A stretch of 64,000 bases of DNA, from assembly GCF_003596335.1 (NCBI RefSeq), contig NZ_QZCH01000013.1:57367-121366 (forward strand), given 5' to 3'. Positions 1 through 11,047 of this stretch are shown in pieces. The stretch comes from Motilimonas pumila. GTDB lineage: Bacteria; Pseudomonadota; Gammaproteobacteria; Enterobacterales; CBDFNC01. Both the position numbers and the translations under genes were made by a program. Position 1 is the stretch's first letter. The number at the start of each line of letters is the position of its first letter. The notes beneath the pieces were generated by a model. That model was not told the origin of the DNA. It saw only the letters and a program-made list of their open reading frames with translations, and ran no database searches.

Positions 1-158
1 CTTTAAGGGGGAATAAACGTCACCATTGTAGTTGACTATGGCCTTTTGAGGTGAGTTTTGAGGTTAAATATAATGGCAAAACACAGGTTAAAAAATTGCA
101 ATATCAATAAGATGATTCATAGTAACCAGCATCTAAGCGCAACCAAAGAACTCTATCT
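1..158. other. Window edge, no gene seen
   Basis: All three forward frames hit stop codons within the first 35 bases, so any upstream gene on this strand ends at or before that point. The usual partner of the next gene, the ATPase FetA, is therefore not visible here. The sequence is AT-rich and may hold the promoter of the next gene, but no convincing -35/-10 pair was found. Confidence 0.5.
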
Positions 159-953
159 ATGCAAGCAGTAATAGACATCACGTGGTGGCAGTTAGGACTG
201 TTTCTGACCACGCTTATCATCCCTTTGAGTATCAATAGCTGGCTTGGCCTTAAACTGCACAAAGAGTTTTTATTGGCCGCGGGCCGCATGGTGCTACAGT
301 TAATATTGGTAGGCCTTTACTTGGCATACTTATTTGAGTTGAACAGCTTGCTGGTGAACGCTTTGTGGCTGTTGATCATGTTGTTGATTGGCGCCAGTGC
401 TATCGTGTCAAAAGCACATTTGCCGCGACGTTGGGTTTATGGGCCGGTCCTTACCGGTTTGACGTTGGCCTTATTGCCTTTGCTGGCCTTGCTATTATTT
501 GCATTGTTGCAGCCAACTCCGTGGTTTAGCGCGCAGTATTTAATTCCATTAGCTGGCATGCTGTTGGGCAACAGTTTAAGTGGCAACATTGTGGCTTTGC
601 AGCGACTTAATTCGGCATTTCAAGATAAATTTGCTGAGTATGAAGCAGCATTGGCTTTGGGCGCAACCCCAAAGCAAGCGGCCCAAGGCTTTGTGCAACA
701 AGCGTTGCAACAAGCTCAAGCTCCCATTATTGCGTCGATGGCAACTACAGGTTTGGTGACCTTGCCGGGAATGATGACAGGCCAAATACTGGGTGGCACA
801 GACCCCATGATAGCGATTAAGTATCAGCTCGTTATCTTGGTTGCGATTGCTGTCATGCTAGTTACATCTGTCGCCATTACTTTACTGTTAACCTTAGCCA
901 GTGTGCTTGGGCCCACAGGGCAAGTAAAACTCTCACTTAAATCAGCAAACTAG
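159..953 (+). CDS. fetB: Iron export ABC transporter permease FetB (UPF0014)
   Basis: This 264-residue polytopic inner-membrane protein matches the FetB/YbbM family, the permease half of an iron-exporting ABC transporter that helps resist peroxide stress. About seven hydrophobic segments are visible. The family's best-conserved stretches are present: LGATPKQA at about residue 167 and a LPGMMTGQ segment at about 202 followed by IKYQ. The ATG is the first start after an in-frame stop, and only a weak purine-rich ribosome site precedes it. In E. coli the gene pairs with the ATPase gene fetA, which is not in the visible upstream sequence. The next gene begins 26 bases downstream and may be cotranscribed. 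The family call is firm; the iron-export role is carried over from E. coli. Confidence 0.85.
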   Translation: MQAVIDITWWQLGLFLTTLIIPLSINSWLGLKLHKEFLLAAGRMVLQLILVGLYLAYLFELNSLLVNALWLLIMLLIGASAIVSKAHLPRRWVYGPVLTGLTLALLPLLALLLFALLQPTPWFSAQYLIPLAGMLLGNSLSGNIVALQRLNSAFQDKFAEYEAALALGATPKQAAQGFVQQALQQAQAPIIASMATTGLVTLPGMMTGQILGGTDPMIAIKYQLVILVAIAVMLVTSVAITLLLTLASVLGPTGQVKLSLKSAN

Positions 954-979
954 ACTGAAAAAATAATAAGGAGCGTAGC

Positions 980-1291
980 ATGACGGATAAACAACAGTCT
1001 TTTAATGAGGTGATGGACCAATTAGGAATATTGGATGAAGCCACTAAAGGTGAAATGAAAGAGGGCGCAATTTCAGTGCATTCTGTCAATAACTTACAGG
1101 CGGTACTTTTGAGTGTTTCAGATGGCTTGGTTGATCCTAAACCTGCCGACTTCCTCAAGGCTTGTAGCCGTATTCAGCAAGCAGTGTTACTCAACAGTGC
1201 CAATAACCCTAAGCCAGAAGAAGTGTTGCTCAATGCTTTTAACGGCAAAACGCCCGCTGAGATTGTTGCCAATAGTAAGGTGCTTGATTAA
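980..1291 (+). CDS. Small hypothetical protein
   Basis: This is a 103-residue, mostly polar and helical-looking protein without signal peptide or membrane segment. I do not recognise the family. A good ribosome site (AAGGAG, about 7 bases before the ATG) supports it as a real gene. It follows fetB by 26 bases in the same direction, so the two probably share a transcript. The sequence has no cysteine-rich or other obvious metal-binding motif, so a link to iron export would rest on position only. It ends shortly before the long palindrome at 1323-1360. Confidence 0.7.
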   Translation: MTDKQQSFNEVMDQLGILDEATKGEMKEGAISVHSVNNLQAVLLSVSDGLVDPKPADFLKACSRIQQAVLLNSANNPKPEEVLLNAFNGKTPAEIVANSKVLD

Positions 1292-1322
1292 TTCTTACAC
1301 ACTTTACTAACATTCTGCTTTT

Positions 1323-1360
1323 ACTGGATTAAATGTTTCACATGAAACATTTAATCCAGT
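1323..1360. repeat. Perfect 18-bp inverted repeat with 2-bp centre
   Basis: Two exactly complementary 18-base arms flank a central CA dinucleotide. The repeat lies between the convergent ends of the 980-1291 gene and the hydrolase gene at 1410. It could fold as a strong transcript hairpin, but neither side has a T tract, so an intrinsic terminator is not well supported. Its core is a parS-like 16-mer, annotated separately. Confidence 0.85.
1334..1349. other. parS: parS-like ParB-binding site (one mismatch)
   Basis: TGTTTCACATGAAACA differs from the widely conserved chromosomal parS 16-mer TGTTTCACGTGAAACA at one central base (G to A). It is the core of the 38-base palindrome. parS sites cluster near replication origins, and glyQS and glmUS in this window are typical origin-proximal genes. 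ParB binding is inferred and the central mismatch could weaken it. Confidence 0.5.
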
Positions 1361-1409
1361 TTGCTCAGGTTATACCGCAGCAATTACTCATCTGCTTTTG
1401 CTCACTCAA

Positions 1410-2903
1410 TCATAACGCGGCTTGCACTTTACCTTCTGCTTCCTCAGAAGCGTGTTTGGCCAATTGCTGTTTAGCTATCTCTGATAAGAATAGCATTTTT
1501 ACCTTGCGAGGCAGATTATGAAAGTCGCTATTATAAGCGGATGCAGTCATCACCAGAATAAGATCAAGTTCGGGGTAAATGACAATCTGCTGGCCACCGT
1601 AGCCATCGGCAGTAATGCTGGTAACAGTCTTACCTGCCATGTATTCACTGCCGGTCCACCAATAATGGCCATAATTTGCTAACGGACCATCTAATGGGGT
1701 CGGCAACTTAGCGGTCGTCGCTGCTTGAATGAGGTCGGGTTTGATTAAACGCTGCTGATGCCATTGGCCTTGCTGCAACACCAGCTCACCAATTTTTAAC
1801 ATGTCGCGGGGTCTTAAGTTAAGTCCACCCCCCGCGTTTGGCCTACCATCATGTTGTAATTGCCAATAGGCATTTTCAAAACACAATTTGGCTAAGGCGC
1901 TTTGCGTGGCGTAGTCGGCAATATTGTCTGTATTGGTGGCGTTGGCAATGGCTTCAGCGGTGAGGGTGACGTCTCCTGCGCTGTAGTTAAAGGTGTTGTT
2001 TTGCGATTTTCTAAAAGGGGTGCTGAGGGTAAAGCGCACCGAGTCGCCACTTTTGTTAGCGATGATGTTTTGCGGATTTAACCTGTGGTGATACGGGGTA
2101 CTCCACTCATCCCACTCTAAGCCTGAGCTCATGGTCAGCGTTTGTTGCAAGGTAATTTGCTCTTTGCCTTGGGCGAGTTGATTTTGATACTGAGGCAAAT
2201 ACTGACTGATTGGCGCTTGATAATTCAATTTGGCGCCTTCGGTGACCGCGCTGTCGGCCAACAATGAAATAACAGACTTAGTTACCGAGTTGACTTGATG
2301 GGGCAGCTGTTGGCTCCAACCATTGTAGTACTCTTCGACGACCAGAGCGCCGTCTTGCCAAATCAGTAAACTATCCAGTTGAGTTAAGCCCATCTGTTTA
2401 GCGTGGGCGTTATCTTTAAGGTCTTGCAGCCTGCTTGTTACCACCTCAGGTAAGGATTGGGCACTCTTCTGATATGGCGCTGCGCAGTTTGAATGATGCT
2501 TGTTGGTGAGCGGCAAGGTACCTGGCATAGCCTGGATTAAATGGGTGACATGTTGCTCGGGAGCGACCGCACTGCGTGTAAGTGGCAGCTGTTGATTATT
2601 CACTTGGGAGTTTATCGCTTGGTAGACACCACCCTCTGGTCGTTCAAAGTGTCCTGTGACAATAATTTCTCCATTGTTTTCGATGGTAAAGCTATGATCT
2701 GGCTTGATGACTAACTGATGCTTGCCAAGGTGGTCAAAGGAGTAGTATTGGCCACCTTGCTTTTTAATTAAAATATAAAAATGCATTTCACCCTGAGAAA
2801 ATTGCCATAATCCGGCATAAGGGTCTATGGCAGCTGAAAGTTGGGCGGTGAAACATGCAGTAAAACCTAGGATGCCGAGCTTGAGGCGCGTCAGTGATGT
2901 CAT
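1410..2903 (-). CDS. Secreted class C beta-lactamase-fold serine hydrolase
   Basis: This is a 497-residue protein of the beta-lactamase/penicillin-binding-like (AmpC-fold) hydrolase family. The N-terminal part, after a signal peptide ending near LSAA, is a beta-rich domain of about 100 residues. The hydrolase domain follows, with the catalytic SxxK motif as SVTK in VNSVTKSVIS and a YSAG segment that can supply the tyrosine motif. I chose the internal ATG at 2903 because AAGGAGG lies just upstream and it starts directly at the signal peptide; an upstream ATG would add 14 poorly matching residues. It is likely periplasmic. The substrate is unknown: the family includes esterases, peptidases and few true beta-lactamases. 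It appears monocistronic. Confidence 0.8.
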   Translation of the reverse strand: MTSLTRLKLGILGFTACFTAQLSAAIDPYAGLWQFSQGEMHFYILIKKQGGQYYSFDHLGKHQLVIKPDHSFTIENNGEIIVTGHFERPEGGVYQAINSQVNNQQLPLTRSAVAPEQHVTHLIQAMPGTLPLTNKHHSNCAAPYQKSAQSLPEVVTSRLQDLKDNAHAKQMGLTQLDSLLIWQDGALVVEEYYNGWSQQLPHQVNSVTKSVISLLADSAVTEGAKLNYQAPISQYLPQYQNQLAQGKEQITLQQTLTMSSGLEWDEWSTPYHHRLNPQNIIANKSGDSVRFTLSTPFRKSQNNTFNYSAGDVTLTAEAIANATNTDNIADYATQSALAKLCFENAYWQLQHDGRPNAGGGLNLRPRDMLKIGELVLQQGQWHQQRLIKPDLIQAATTAKLPTPLDGPLANYGHYWWTGSEYMAGKTVTSITADGYGGQQIVIYPELDLILVMTASAYNSDFHNLPRKVKMLFLSEIAKQQLAKHASEEAEGKVQAAL

Positions 2904-3124
2904 TAAACCTCCTTGATAAAATCGCTTTAAGCGAAGTTTTATCATAGCACTGCATGATATTTTGTTGACTTAATATGTCGTGCTGGTTCACAAGAACGGG
3001 ATTTTTTATTACGGTTCGTCCTGATTAATGAAATGAGAACAGAGGCTTATGGGTATTAGTCTGACAGCTTTAGCCTTTAATTGTCATCACTTGCAAGGTG
3101 GGCGCTTGTTCGAAAGGCAGCTAA

Positions 3125-6100
3125 TTACTCACCCCCTTGAGCAGCTTTAAGTTGCTGTAATATTTGGGCTGCAGCGCCATAATCATAATTCTGTAGCTCG
3201 CTATTGAGCTGTTCTAACTTATCCTTTAATGGCCCTGAGCCGGCTTTTTCGTATAGGCGTTCTACTTCTACTTGGGCATTAAAATCAAATTGACTAATCA
3301 TGGTTTCGAGCTGTTCAAATTCAGCTTCGCAGAGGTGCGTCATGCTTGCATCTGGCATGGATAACGGGGAGGCTTCGACGGGGTCACCCAAAAAGGTTGT
3401 CAGCTGCTGCAACACTTGGGTTAATTCAGCCACCACACTTTTTGCTAAGCTGCGCTCAACGCTGTTTTGACCCAATTCGGCCTCAAGTTGACCCGCCAAT
3501 GCGGCCAATTTCGGCGCGCCAATGCTGCCCGCATTTCCTTTTAACGTATGCGCTAAGCGAGTGGCGGTGGACCATTGCCGCTGCTGAATGTGTTTGCTTA
3601 AGTTAGCTTCAAAGCCGAGGTTACCTTGTACAAAACGTTGGCTTATTTTTTCATACAGGGCAGTATCTTGATTACAGTTTGCCAAACCCAGTTCTGTATC
3701 AAGAGAGATACCTTGATCGCCCTGAGCTGGGGAGCTAGCTTCATTTTCAAGGGTAGGGGCTGGCCTATCCTCATTGGCTGTGAGCCACTTGATGAGGGTT
3801 TGATACAGCTTGCTAATACTGATGGGTTTAGCCACATAGTCGTCCATGCCTTGGCTGAGTACTTTTTCTTTATCGCCTGTCATGACGTTGGCGGTCATGG
3901 CGATAATTGGCAGAGTAAGCCCTGCTGTGCGTATAGCTTGAGTGGCTTGATAACCGTCCATGACCGGCATTTGCACATCCATTAAAATGGCGTCGTAGTG
4001 GCCTGAAAGGGCTTTATCGATCCCTTCTTTACCATTATTCGCGATGTCTAAAGTGGCGCCGGTTTTTTCGATGATGTCTTTGGCGAGCTCTTGGTTGAGT
4101 TCGTTATCTTCTACCAATAGCAGGTGACATTGGCTAAACACGTTGGCCATCGCTTGCGACGAGACCGCTGGGGCTTGCTTCGAACCAATGGTTTCGCTTT
4201 GATAGCCGAGTAAGGCTTGGCGCATCATGGTGACGGTTTGGGTGGCAACCAGTGGTTTTTCGAGATGATATTGCACGCCATAGGCCAGGGCTTCATGATG
4301 ATCCCAGCTGGGGTCGCTGTGGGGGACCATCATTAAAAAGCACGCTTGTGAACCCACCACTTTGTTCAGCGCCAGGTAGGAGTCATAAATAAACCCTTGT
4401 GGGGTGGTCCAGTCTAATAATACGGCGTCGAAAGGGTGTGAAGCGTGTTCTATAGCGATGAGTGCGGCGTCAAGATCGGCCACCCCTGTCCATTGCATAC
4501 CGCAATAATCAAGCAAAGTACCCAAGGCTGCTTGGGCGCTGGCATTATCATCAAGTAGCAGCACCCGTTTACCGCTAAACTCTTGTTGAGCGCTGCCATC
4601 AATCCATTCAACCTTGAGCTGGCAATCAAACTGGAAACAGCTGCCTTGGCCTAATTGGCTGGTTACTTGTATGCTGCCGCCCATTAATTCGATCAGTTTT
4701 TTACTGATGGTCAACCCGAGGCCCGTGCCGCCGTATTTTCGGGTGGTTGAGCTGTCAGCTTGGGAAAAGGATTGAAACAAGCCTTGTTGTTGCTCATCGG
4801 TCATGCCAATACCATGGTCGAACACCTCAAATTGCAACATGATGCAATCTTTTTGGGGCGCTTGGCTGGTTACCTTAACCTTGATTTCTCCTTGTTCGGT
4901 AAACTTCACCGCGTTACTCAATAAGTTCAGCAATACCTGATGAAGCCGGAGTGAGTCGCCTATGAGGTGGCGTGGTATGTGCGGGTCGAGGTCAAAAATA
5001 AGCTCTAGGCGTTTTTTATTGATGCTATAACTCAGGATGTTGGCGAGGTTATCCAAGGTGTCGTCTAGATTGAAAGGCGTGCTTTCTAACGTTAGCTTAC
5101 CGGCTTCTACTTTTGAGAAGTCTAGAATGTCGTTGATGATGCCGAGCAAAGATGCTGCGGCGCGATTCACCTTGGTAATATAGTTGCGGGCAGTGGTCGA
5201 CAAGTCTAAGTCTAAGGCGAGGGTGGACATGCCGATAATGGCGTTCATCGGCGTGCGTATCTCATGGCTCATGTTTGCCAAAAAGTCTGTTTTTGCTTGG
5301 CTTGCATCCTTTAGAGCATGGCTGGCTAAGATATCAGAGGTGATATCTCGGAGCGCGATAATATTAAAAATTTCCTGTGACAATCTTATTGGCGTCAACG
5401 AAGCTTGAATATAAACACGCTGCGGCTGGTCGGTTGTAATAAATAGTTCGGTTTCGGGTAGCAGTGCCGTCGCGCTGGGGTTAAGTAAGTAGTCATGCAT
5501 CGCGGCGATGACGGCGGCTTTTTGTTCCGCGCTAAACAAGTCACTGAACTGACTGCCTTGCAACTGCGCTTCCGTTTTTCGCAGTAAATGGCAAGCCGCG
5601 TCGTTGGCATTGGTGATTTTACCGTCCGCACCTTCTGTAATGAGTGCGGTGGGGGCTTTTGCCAGTACGATTCGGTTGTTCTTTTCAGACAACTCAAGCC
5701 GCTGTTGATTCTCTTCTAAAGCGAGGGTTCGGGCTGTCACAAGTTGTTCAAGCTCTTCTCGCGAGCGTTTTGATATTTGATATGAACGCAGCCCGACAAA
5801 CAGCATAAACCCAGATACCGCAATAATCACAAACAGCGCAATAACCGCCAGGCCGATCATGATATTTTCTACGGTATTGTAAACCGACAATATTTCGCTC
5901 TTATCAATTTCTGCAACCACGCCAATGTCGTAATCGTCTAGCCAAGTGACCGTGCTGATCACCGCCACTCCTCGATAGTCTAAGTGGTCATTAAAATGCA
6001 GCTCTTTGTTATTGCCTCTTCGGCTTAAAATATCTCGCAGCCACTCGGGCGTGACCTTGATGGTGAGGATTGATGTCAGGCTGTTGCCTAGTTCACCGCG

Positions 6101-7810
6101 CTCCGACATTTGTGACTCAAACCGGCTACGGGATATCAGTTGGCCAGTTTGGTTGATGGCGTAAACTTCGCCGGAATAACCAATATTGGATGTCCAAAAC
6201 AGGTTAGAAAAGTCGATTGCTGGGTTGGTCTTTAGGGCAAATATGGCGATGGCCCGGCCTGTATTATCCGTGATGGGGTGTAATACAAACATCACGGGTA
6301 ATGCATTATTTTTCGTAGGCGAAAGGGTTGCGGGCAGCGCTGGCACCAAAGTGAGATTACCTTGCCAAGCTAAAGCCAAACGTTCGGGAGCGTAGTGCGC
6401 AATAAGGCTAGGCTGGCCAATAAGCGTATCGTCATTTGCGGCAATATTAATATTGTCTGGGCCGATGATTTGAAAGCCAGTATGTTCCGACAGGTTCACC
6501 CGCTCTTGGACGTAGCTGAAAACTCGTTGTTGCACTGGCGTTTTAAGTAGCAACTGCCTTCTGGCATCGGGTTGTTGTTGTAAATCTGATAAACGGGCCA
6601 ATACATCGGTTAACAATGAAAATTCAGGGGTTAATACCACAGATATGAGCGCATTTTGCTCGGTGACCCACTCGTTAAGCAAGCGTATTGCGCTGCTTTT
6701 GGCTAACGATAGCTGAGCAAATGCCGAATCGTAACTGCTGGCTTTAAGGGTTGATAGTGCGAGCCAAATAGTCACAACGAATGAAAAACAAATGGTGGTG
6801 ATCACCACCACAAACCCACTGCGGCGTGATTTACTGCCAAAGAACTCGCCAATTTGCTCTGATGAGCTGAGTTTCAAAAACCAAACAATACAGAGCACAA
6901 TCAATAAACTGACCGCAGTGATAACATAGCTAACAAAATGACTTTGCCGTTGCTCTTGCTGGCGCAGGGAGTCAAACTTGGACTGGGTGATGGCCGATGT
7001 TTGTGCCTCGCTTAGCCACTTTAAACGCAATGCTTCGAGCTTTTCTTCCCCTAAGTTGCCAAGACCTGTATTGAGCAGTGCCACTAACTGCTTGGCGCCT
7101 TTGCGTACGCAAATATAACTGCTGGGTTTGTGCCAGTGCTCAAGGGGCACAAATTTGACTTTGGTGAGCCCTCCTTTGTTAATTTGGTAGTTGATGAAGG
7201 CTTTATAACCAACGAAAACGTCCAAGCTACCGTTAATCACTTGACGCACGCCTTGTTCATAATTTTCAACGGGTAGCAGCTTGGTGCTGGGTGCATATTG
7301 TGTGACTTGGCTCTTTGCGAGGCTATTGCCGATGGAGCCTATTTTTGTGGGTGGGTGCCAGTTTGCAGTATTGGCTAAGTGGATGTCAGCCACTCTAATG
7401 ACGAGCCCTGGGGTTTGCTGGCCGATGGCTTGGGTATACTCAAACTCGTCTTCGAGGCCTGGCGGGAGCCCACAGCCGACGACTAAATCAAGCTCTTGCT
7501 TTCTGAGAGACTCTAATTGCTGCTGCCAGCCGCGAGAACGACTCGGTTCAAATCGAGTGGGGAGCACTAAGTCTAACGCTATGAGCAAGTCTTTGGCGTA
7601 GCCACTATGCAAGCCTTGTTCATTAATGAAATCTTGTGGGGGAATATTAATGCTGGGACTATAGCGCACTACGGGGTTTTTCTTGACCCAACGAGCCACC
7701 TGACTGTTTATTGGTAACTCGCTGCTGGGATCAGGCGTGACTTCAGCTGCCAGCACTAAGCTGTAGCCAGACAAAAAAATACCTAATAAGCAGCCCCAAA
7801 CACGCAACAT
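3125..7810 (-). CDS. Hybrid sensor histidine kinase with periplasmic binding-protein domain
   Basis: This 1561-residue BarA/EvgS-like kinase reads in order: signal peptide (1-21); a family 3 solute-binding domain (about 40-270); a membrane segment near 293-313; a second near 332-352; an extracytoplasmic Cache-like region (about 355-640); a third near 650-672; a coiled linker; a PAS-like domain (about 712-825). HisKA follows with phosphoacceptor His849 in MSHEIRTP, then the ATPase domain with N and G boxes, receiver 1 (Asp1133), receiver 2 (Asp1278 in MDVQMP) and an Hpt domain with His1421 in HTLKGN. All phosphorelay residues are present. No partner response regulator lies next to it. A periplasmic binding protein gene is divergent, 136 bases away. 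The ligand is unknown, though the binding domain suggests a small amino-acid-like molecule. Confidence 0.9.
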   Translation of the reverse strand: MLRVWGCLLGIFLSGYSLVLAAEVTPDPSSELPINSQVARWVKKNPVVRYSPSINIPPQDFINEQGLHSGYAKDLLIALDLVLPTRFEPSRSRGWQQQLESLRKQELDLVVGCGLPPGLEDEFEYTQAIGQQTPGLVIRVADIHLANTANWHPPTKIGSIGNSLAKSQVTQYAPSTKLLPVENYEQGVRQVINGSLDVFVGYKAFINYQINKGGLTKVKFVPLEHWHKPSSYICVRKGAKQLVALLNTGLGNLGEEKLEALRLKWLSEAQTSAITQSKFDSLRQQEQRQSHFVSYVITAVSLLIVLCIVWFLKLSSSEQIGEFFGSKSRRSGFVVVITTICFSFVVTIWLALSTLKASSYDSAFAQLSLAKSSAIRLLNEWVTEQNALISVVLTPEFSLLTDVLARLSDLQQQPDARRQLLLKTPVQQRVFSYVQERVNLSEHTGFQIIGPDNINIAANDDTLIGQPSLIAHYAPERLALAWQGNLTLVPALPATLSPTKNNALPVMFVLHPITDNTGRAIAIFALKTNPAIDFSNLFWTSNIGYSGEVYAINQTGQLISRSRFESQMSERGELGNSLTSILTIKVTPEWLRDILSRRGNNKELHFNDHLDYRGVAVISTVTWLDDYDIGVVAEIDKSEILSVYNTVENIMIGLAVIALFVIIAVSGFMLFVGLRSYQISKRSREELEQLVTARTLALEENQQRLELSEKNNRIVLAKAPTALITEGADGKITNANDAACHLLRKTEAQLQGSQFSDLFSAEQKAAVIAAMHDYLLNPSATALLPETELFITTDQPQRVYIQASLTPIRLSQEIFNIIALRDITSDILASHALKDASQAKTDFLANMSHEIRTPMNAIIGMSTLALDLDLSTTARNYITKVNRAAASLLGIINDILDFSKVEAGKLTLESTPFNLDDTLDNLANILSYSINKKRLELIFDLDPHIPRHLIGDSLRLHQVLLNLLSNAVKFTEQGEIKVKVTSQAPQKDCIMLQFEVFDHGIGMTDEQQQGLFQSFSQADSSTTRKYGGTGLGLTISKKLIELMGGSIQVTSQLGQGSCFQFDCQLKVEWIDGSAQQEFSGKRVLLLDDNASAQAALGTLLDYCGMQWTGVADLDAALIAIEHASHPFDAVLLDWTTPQGFIYDSYLALNKVVGSQACFLMMVPHSDPSWDHHEALAYGVQYHLEKPLVATQTVTMMRQALLGYQSETIGSKQAPAVSSQAMANVFSQCHLLLVEDNELNQELAKDIIEKTGATLDIANNGKEGIDKALSGHYDAILMDVQMPVMDGYQATQAIRTAGLTLPIIAMTANVMTGDKEKVLSQGMDDYVAKPISISKLYQTLIKWLTANEDRPAPTLENEASSPAQGDQGISLDTELGLANCNQDTALYEKISQRFVQGNLGFEANLSKHIQQRQWSTATRLAHTLKGNAGSIGAPKLAALAGQLEAELGQNSVERSLAKSVVAELTQVLQQLTTFLGDPVEASPLSMPDASMTHLCEAEFEQLETMISQFDFNAQVEVERLYEKAGSGPLKDKLEQLNSELQNYDYGAAAQILQQLKAAQGGE

Positions 7811-7946
7811 AGCCTTCCCAAGTAAATGATTAGTAAAAGGTCTGTACTTAATATTAGGCCAGATAAATCGCGAACAAGATAAAACTTAAGCGACGCAGTG
7901 AGGAGAGGTTTGCTAACCTTTTTATAACGGTTTCACAAACGATAAA

Positions 7947-8885
7947 ATGTTAATGGCAAGAATGAAAACCCCTTATAAATGGTTGGCGGCATTGACAGGT
8001 GTTGGGCTTTTATTGACCGCGCTCAATGTTCATGGGGTTGAAAAACCTATCACGATTGTGCGCTTTACACCGCCGCAGGCGAAAGAGGACGTGTCGCACG
8101 ACTATTTGTTTCAGGCTCTGAAGCTGGGCTTGGAAAAGTCGGTGCCCGAATTTGGCCCGTTTCAAGTTGAATTTATGCCGGTATCTCTTGGCCAAGCCCA
8201 GGTATTACAGTTATTAGATATTGAAGGCGTGCTTGATGTCGTAGCTTCTGCACCCACCACCGAACGAGAAACCCAATTCCGCCCTGCTAGGGTGCCTCTA
8301 TTTATGGGCTTGCTCGGCTACCGCATGATGATTATTAGGCCAGAGGATGAAGCGAAATTTAAAGCAATCACTCGCCCCAAACAGCTAAAGGCATTACGCG
8401 CCTGCCAAGGGTCAAGTTGGCCTGATGCCGACATTATGGAGGCCGATGGTTATCAAGTTGTGCGTATTGATGAATTTCGAGATATGTATGAATACATGCG
8501 AACTGGGCGCTGTGATTATTTCCCCAGAGCCATCACGGAAGGCTACGGCGAATTAGCCAGCCATAACCGAGAGTTTCCTGATGATCCGTTATTAGCGTTT
8601 GACGATATCTTGATCCACTACACAGTGCCCTTGTATTTTTTTACCAGTCATCGTCAGTTTGAATTGTCTGAACGTATTGAATTGGGGTTAACGCGTGCGG
8701 TCAAGGACGGCTCTTTATTAGCATTGATGCAAAGACACCCCGTCAGTAAAGTGGTATTCCCATTAAGCCAGTGGCAAAACGCCACCATTTTTGAAGTGGA
8801 TAACCCAGAGCAACTGAAAACGCTGCGTTTATATCGTCAATATTTATGGCAACGTTTGCCGGCTAAAAACATCGTCAGGGAGTAG
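7947..8885 (+). CDS. Periplasmic type II solute-binding-like protein
   Basis: This 312-residue protein begins with a signal peptide (cleavage near NVHG). The rest resembles a periplasmic binding protein-like II fold of the family 3 type used by sensor kinases and amino-acid transporters; the assignment is by overall pattern, not a diagnostic motif. No transporter genes accompany it. It is divergent from the large sensor kinase whose first domain has a similar fold, so a role as ligand-capture partner or a common regulon is plausible but inferred. The start is uncertain: in-frame ATGs also occur at 7953 and 7962, and none has a strong ribosome site. A terminator follows at 8919. Confidence 0.65.
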   Translation: MLMARMKTPYKWLAALTGVGLLLTALNVHGVEKPITIVRFTPPQAKEDVSHDYLFQALKLGLEKSVPEFGPFQVEFMPVSLGQAQVLQLLDIEGVLDVVASAPTTERETQFRPARVPLFMGLLGYRMMIIRPEDEAKFKAITRPKQLKALRACQGSSWPDADIMEADGYQVVRIDEFRDMYEYMRTGRCDYFPRAITEGYGELASHNREFPDDPLLAFDDILIHYTVPLYFFTSHRQFELSERIELGLTRAVKDGSLLALMQRHPVSKVVFPLSQWQNATIFEVDNPEQLKTLRLYRQYLWQRLPAKNIVRE

Positions 8886-8918
8886 TTCTGAACGCAAAAG
8901 GTGATGGCAGTAAGATCA

Positions 8919-8948
8919 AAAAAGCCACGGTATAGACCGTGGCTTTTT
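8919..8948. terminator. Bidirectional intrinsic terminator
   Basis: Twelve-base arms (AAAAAGCCACGG and its complement) enclose a 6-base loop, with A and T runs at the ends. It sits between the convergent binding-protein gene and glyS and can serve both strands. Confidence 0.9.
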
Positions 8949-8971
8949 GTTAAGACTGCATCAGGTGATGC

Positions 8972-11038
8972 TTAGCCTTGTAACACTGAGATATCAGCGA
9001 TTTGCATAAACAAGGCTCTGAGTTGGCTTAACAAGGCTAAACGATTTTGTTTTAGCGCTTCGTCGTCTGCCATAACCATGACTGAGTCAAAGAAGGCATC
9101 GACGCTTTCGCGCAGAGAAGCCAGTTCGGTCAACGCTTGCTGGTAATCGCCAGCCGCAAAGACTGGAGCCAGTGTATCGGTGAGTGTTGCGACTTCAGCT
9201 GCTAACGTTTTTTCAGCCGCTTCTTGTAGCAAGTCAGCGTTCACTTCGGTCACGTCAGCCACGTTGTTCTTCGCTAAAATGTTACCCACACGCTTGTTGG
9301 CTGCAGCCAGCGCGGCAGCAGACTCTAAGCTGCGGAAGTGACTGACCGCTTTCACTCGCTTGTCAAAATCAGCCGGTTTGGTTGGGCGATTTGCCAACAC
9401 CGCTTGGATCACGTCTACTTCTACGCCTGCGTCTTGATACCACGCGCGGAAACGACCTAATACAAAGTCAACCACGTCGGTTTGTACCGTGTTGCTTGAC
9501 AGTTTGCTGCCGTACAGAGAGGCCGCGGCTTTAACGAGGTCTTCTAGGTCAAGTGGCAGGTCTTTTTCAACAATGATCCGCAATACACCAATCGCGGCGC
9601 GACGCAGAGCAAATGGGTCTTTATCGCCTTTTGGCGTTTGGCCTATGCCGAAAATACCCACTAGGGTGTCGAGCTTGTCAGCCAAGGAGACAGCGCAAGC
9701 AACCATAGAGCTTGGTAAGCTGTCACCGGCAAAGCGAGGCTTGTATTGCTCGTTCAGTGCTTGCGCGACTTCATTGGCTTCGCCATCGTGCTTAGCGTAG
9801 TACATGCCCATGACGCCTTGAACGTCTGGGAACTCAAGAACCATTTCTGTCATTAAGTCGGTTTTAGATAACAAACCTGCACGTTTGGCATGGCTGTTGT
9901 CTGCGCCAATTTGAACCGCAATGTCTTCAGCCAGTTCCGCAATTCGCTCTGATTTCTCTTTTAGCGTGCCCAACTGTTTTTGGAACAATACCGTACCCAG
10001 CGATTCCAGACGGCTGGCTAAGGTTTTCTTCTTATCTGTGTTAAAGAAGAATTCTGCGTCGGCTAAGCGTGGACGAACCACTTTCTCGTTGCCGGCAACA
10101 ACTTGCTTCGGGTCACGGCTGACGATGTTTGAGACAAAGATAAAGCGAGGCAGCAATTGACCGTCTTTATCCAGCACTGGGAAGTACTTTTGGTTGTCTT
10201 TCATGGTGTAGATCAGAGCTTCTGATGGTACGTCGAGGAATTTTTCTTCAAACGAACCAACCAGAGTAACTGGCCACTCAACCAAAGAGTTTACTTCTTC
10301 AAGCAAATCTTCATCGATGTCTGCGACGCCATTTTCATGGGCTGCAGCGGCGTGAACTTGGTCGCGAATCGCATCTTTACGGCGCTGGTAATCAACGATG
10401 ACTTTACCTTTCATGTCTAACAGGTTTTCGTATTCGTCAGCATGGTTAATGGTAAATTCACTTTCGCCTAAGAAGCGGTGACCGCGGATGGTTCGCGCTG
10501 ACTCGATGCCAAGAATTTCACCTGGAATCAAATTACTGCCGTATAACATGGTCACAGTATGGACCGGACGAATAAACTGAGTAGGCTTGTCACCCCAGCG
10601 CATTGGCTTTGGAATTGGCAGTTTATTTAGGGCGGTGGCGATAATTGCCGGCACCAGCTCTGCCACTTTTTTACCCGTCACTTGGGCTTTATGTAGCAGC
10701 CATTCGCCTTTGTCTGTTGTTAGGCGTTCAGCTTGTTCAACGCTAATGCCGTTAGAGCGGGCCCAGCCTTGTGCTGCTTTGGTTGGATTGCCGTCGGTAT
10801 CAAACGCGCTGCTTATTGCAGGGCCGCGTTTTTCAACCACTTTATCTGCTTGACCAGACTCAAGTTGCTCTACCACTAAGGCTAAGCGGCGAGGAGACGC
10901 TAACCAGCGTACACTTTGATGGCTCAGTTCTGCGGCGTTTAGCTCAGCTTCAACGCCAGCGGCAAAAGCTTCTGCTAATTTGCGCAGTGATTTTGGTGGT
11001 AACTCTTCGGTACCGATTTCAATTAACAAATTTTCCAT
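8972..11038 (-). CDS. glyS: Glycyl-tRNA synthetase beta subunit
   Basis: This 688-residue protein is the beta chain of the bacterial alpha2beta2 glycyl-tRNA synthetase, which charges tRNA-Gly with glycine in the cytoplasm. The N-terminus [18 protein letters not shown] is the hallmark of the family and the length is normal (about 690). The C-terminal part corresponds to the tRNA-binding region. The gene follows glyQ by 9 bases, the standard glyQ-glyS operon. A shared bidirectional terminator lies just after its stop codon. In many Gammaproteobacteria this pair is close to the replication origin. Confidence 0.98.
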   Translation of the reverse strand: MENLLIEIGTEELPPKSLRKLAEAFAAGVEAELNAAELSHQSVRWLASPRRLALVVEQLESGQADKVVEKRGPAISSAFDTDGNPTKAAQGWARSNGISVEQAERLTTDKGEWLLHKAQVTGKKVAELVPAIIATALNKLPIPKPMRWGDKPTQFIRPVHTVTMLYGSNLIPGEILGIESARTIRGHRFLGESEFTINHADEYENLLDMKGKVIVDYQRRKDAIRDQVHAAAAHENGVADIDEDLLEEVNSLVEWPVTLVGSFEEKFLDVPSEALIYTMKDNQKYFPVLDKDGQLLPRFIFVSNIVSRDPKQVVAGNEKVVRPRLADAEFFFNTDKKKTLASRLESLGTVLFQKQLGTLKEKSERIAELAEDIAVQIGADNSHAKRAGLLSKTDLMTEMVLEFPDVQGVMGMYYAKHDGEANEVAQALNEQYKPRFAGDSLPSSMVACAVSLADKLDTLVGIFGIGQTPKGDKDPFALRRAAIGVLRIIVEKDLPLDLEDLVKAAASLYGSKLSSNTVQTDVVDFVLGRFRAWYQDAGVEVDVIQAVLANRPTKPADFDKRVKAVSHFRSLESAAALAAANKRVGNILAKNNVADVTEVNADLLQEAAEKTLAAEVATLTDTLAPVFAAGDYQQALTELASLRESVDAFFDSVMVMADDEALKQNRLALLSQLRALFMQIADISVLQG

Positions 11039-11047
11039 GGTCTTCCT

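Noticed and set aside
2841..2860. Additional parS-like GTGAAACA half-site
   Set aside because: The left half does not match the parS palindrome.
3049..3150. 33-codon forward frame overlapping the end of the sensor kinase gene
   Set aside because: Very short, overlaps a well-supported gene on the other strand, and shows no family features.
7929..7944. GTTTCAC sequence before the binding-protein gene as a third parS
   Set aside because: The right half of the palindrome is absent.
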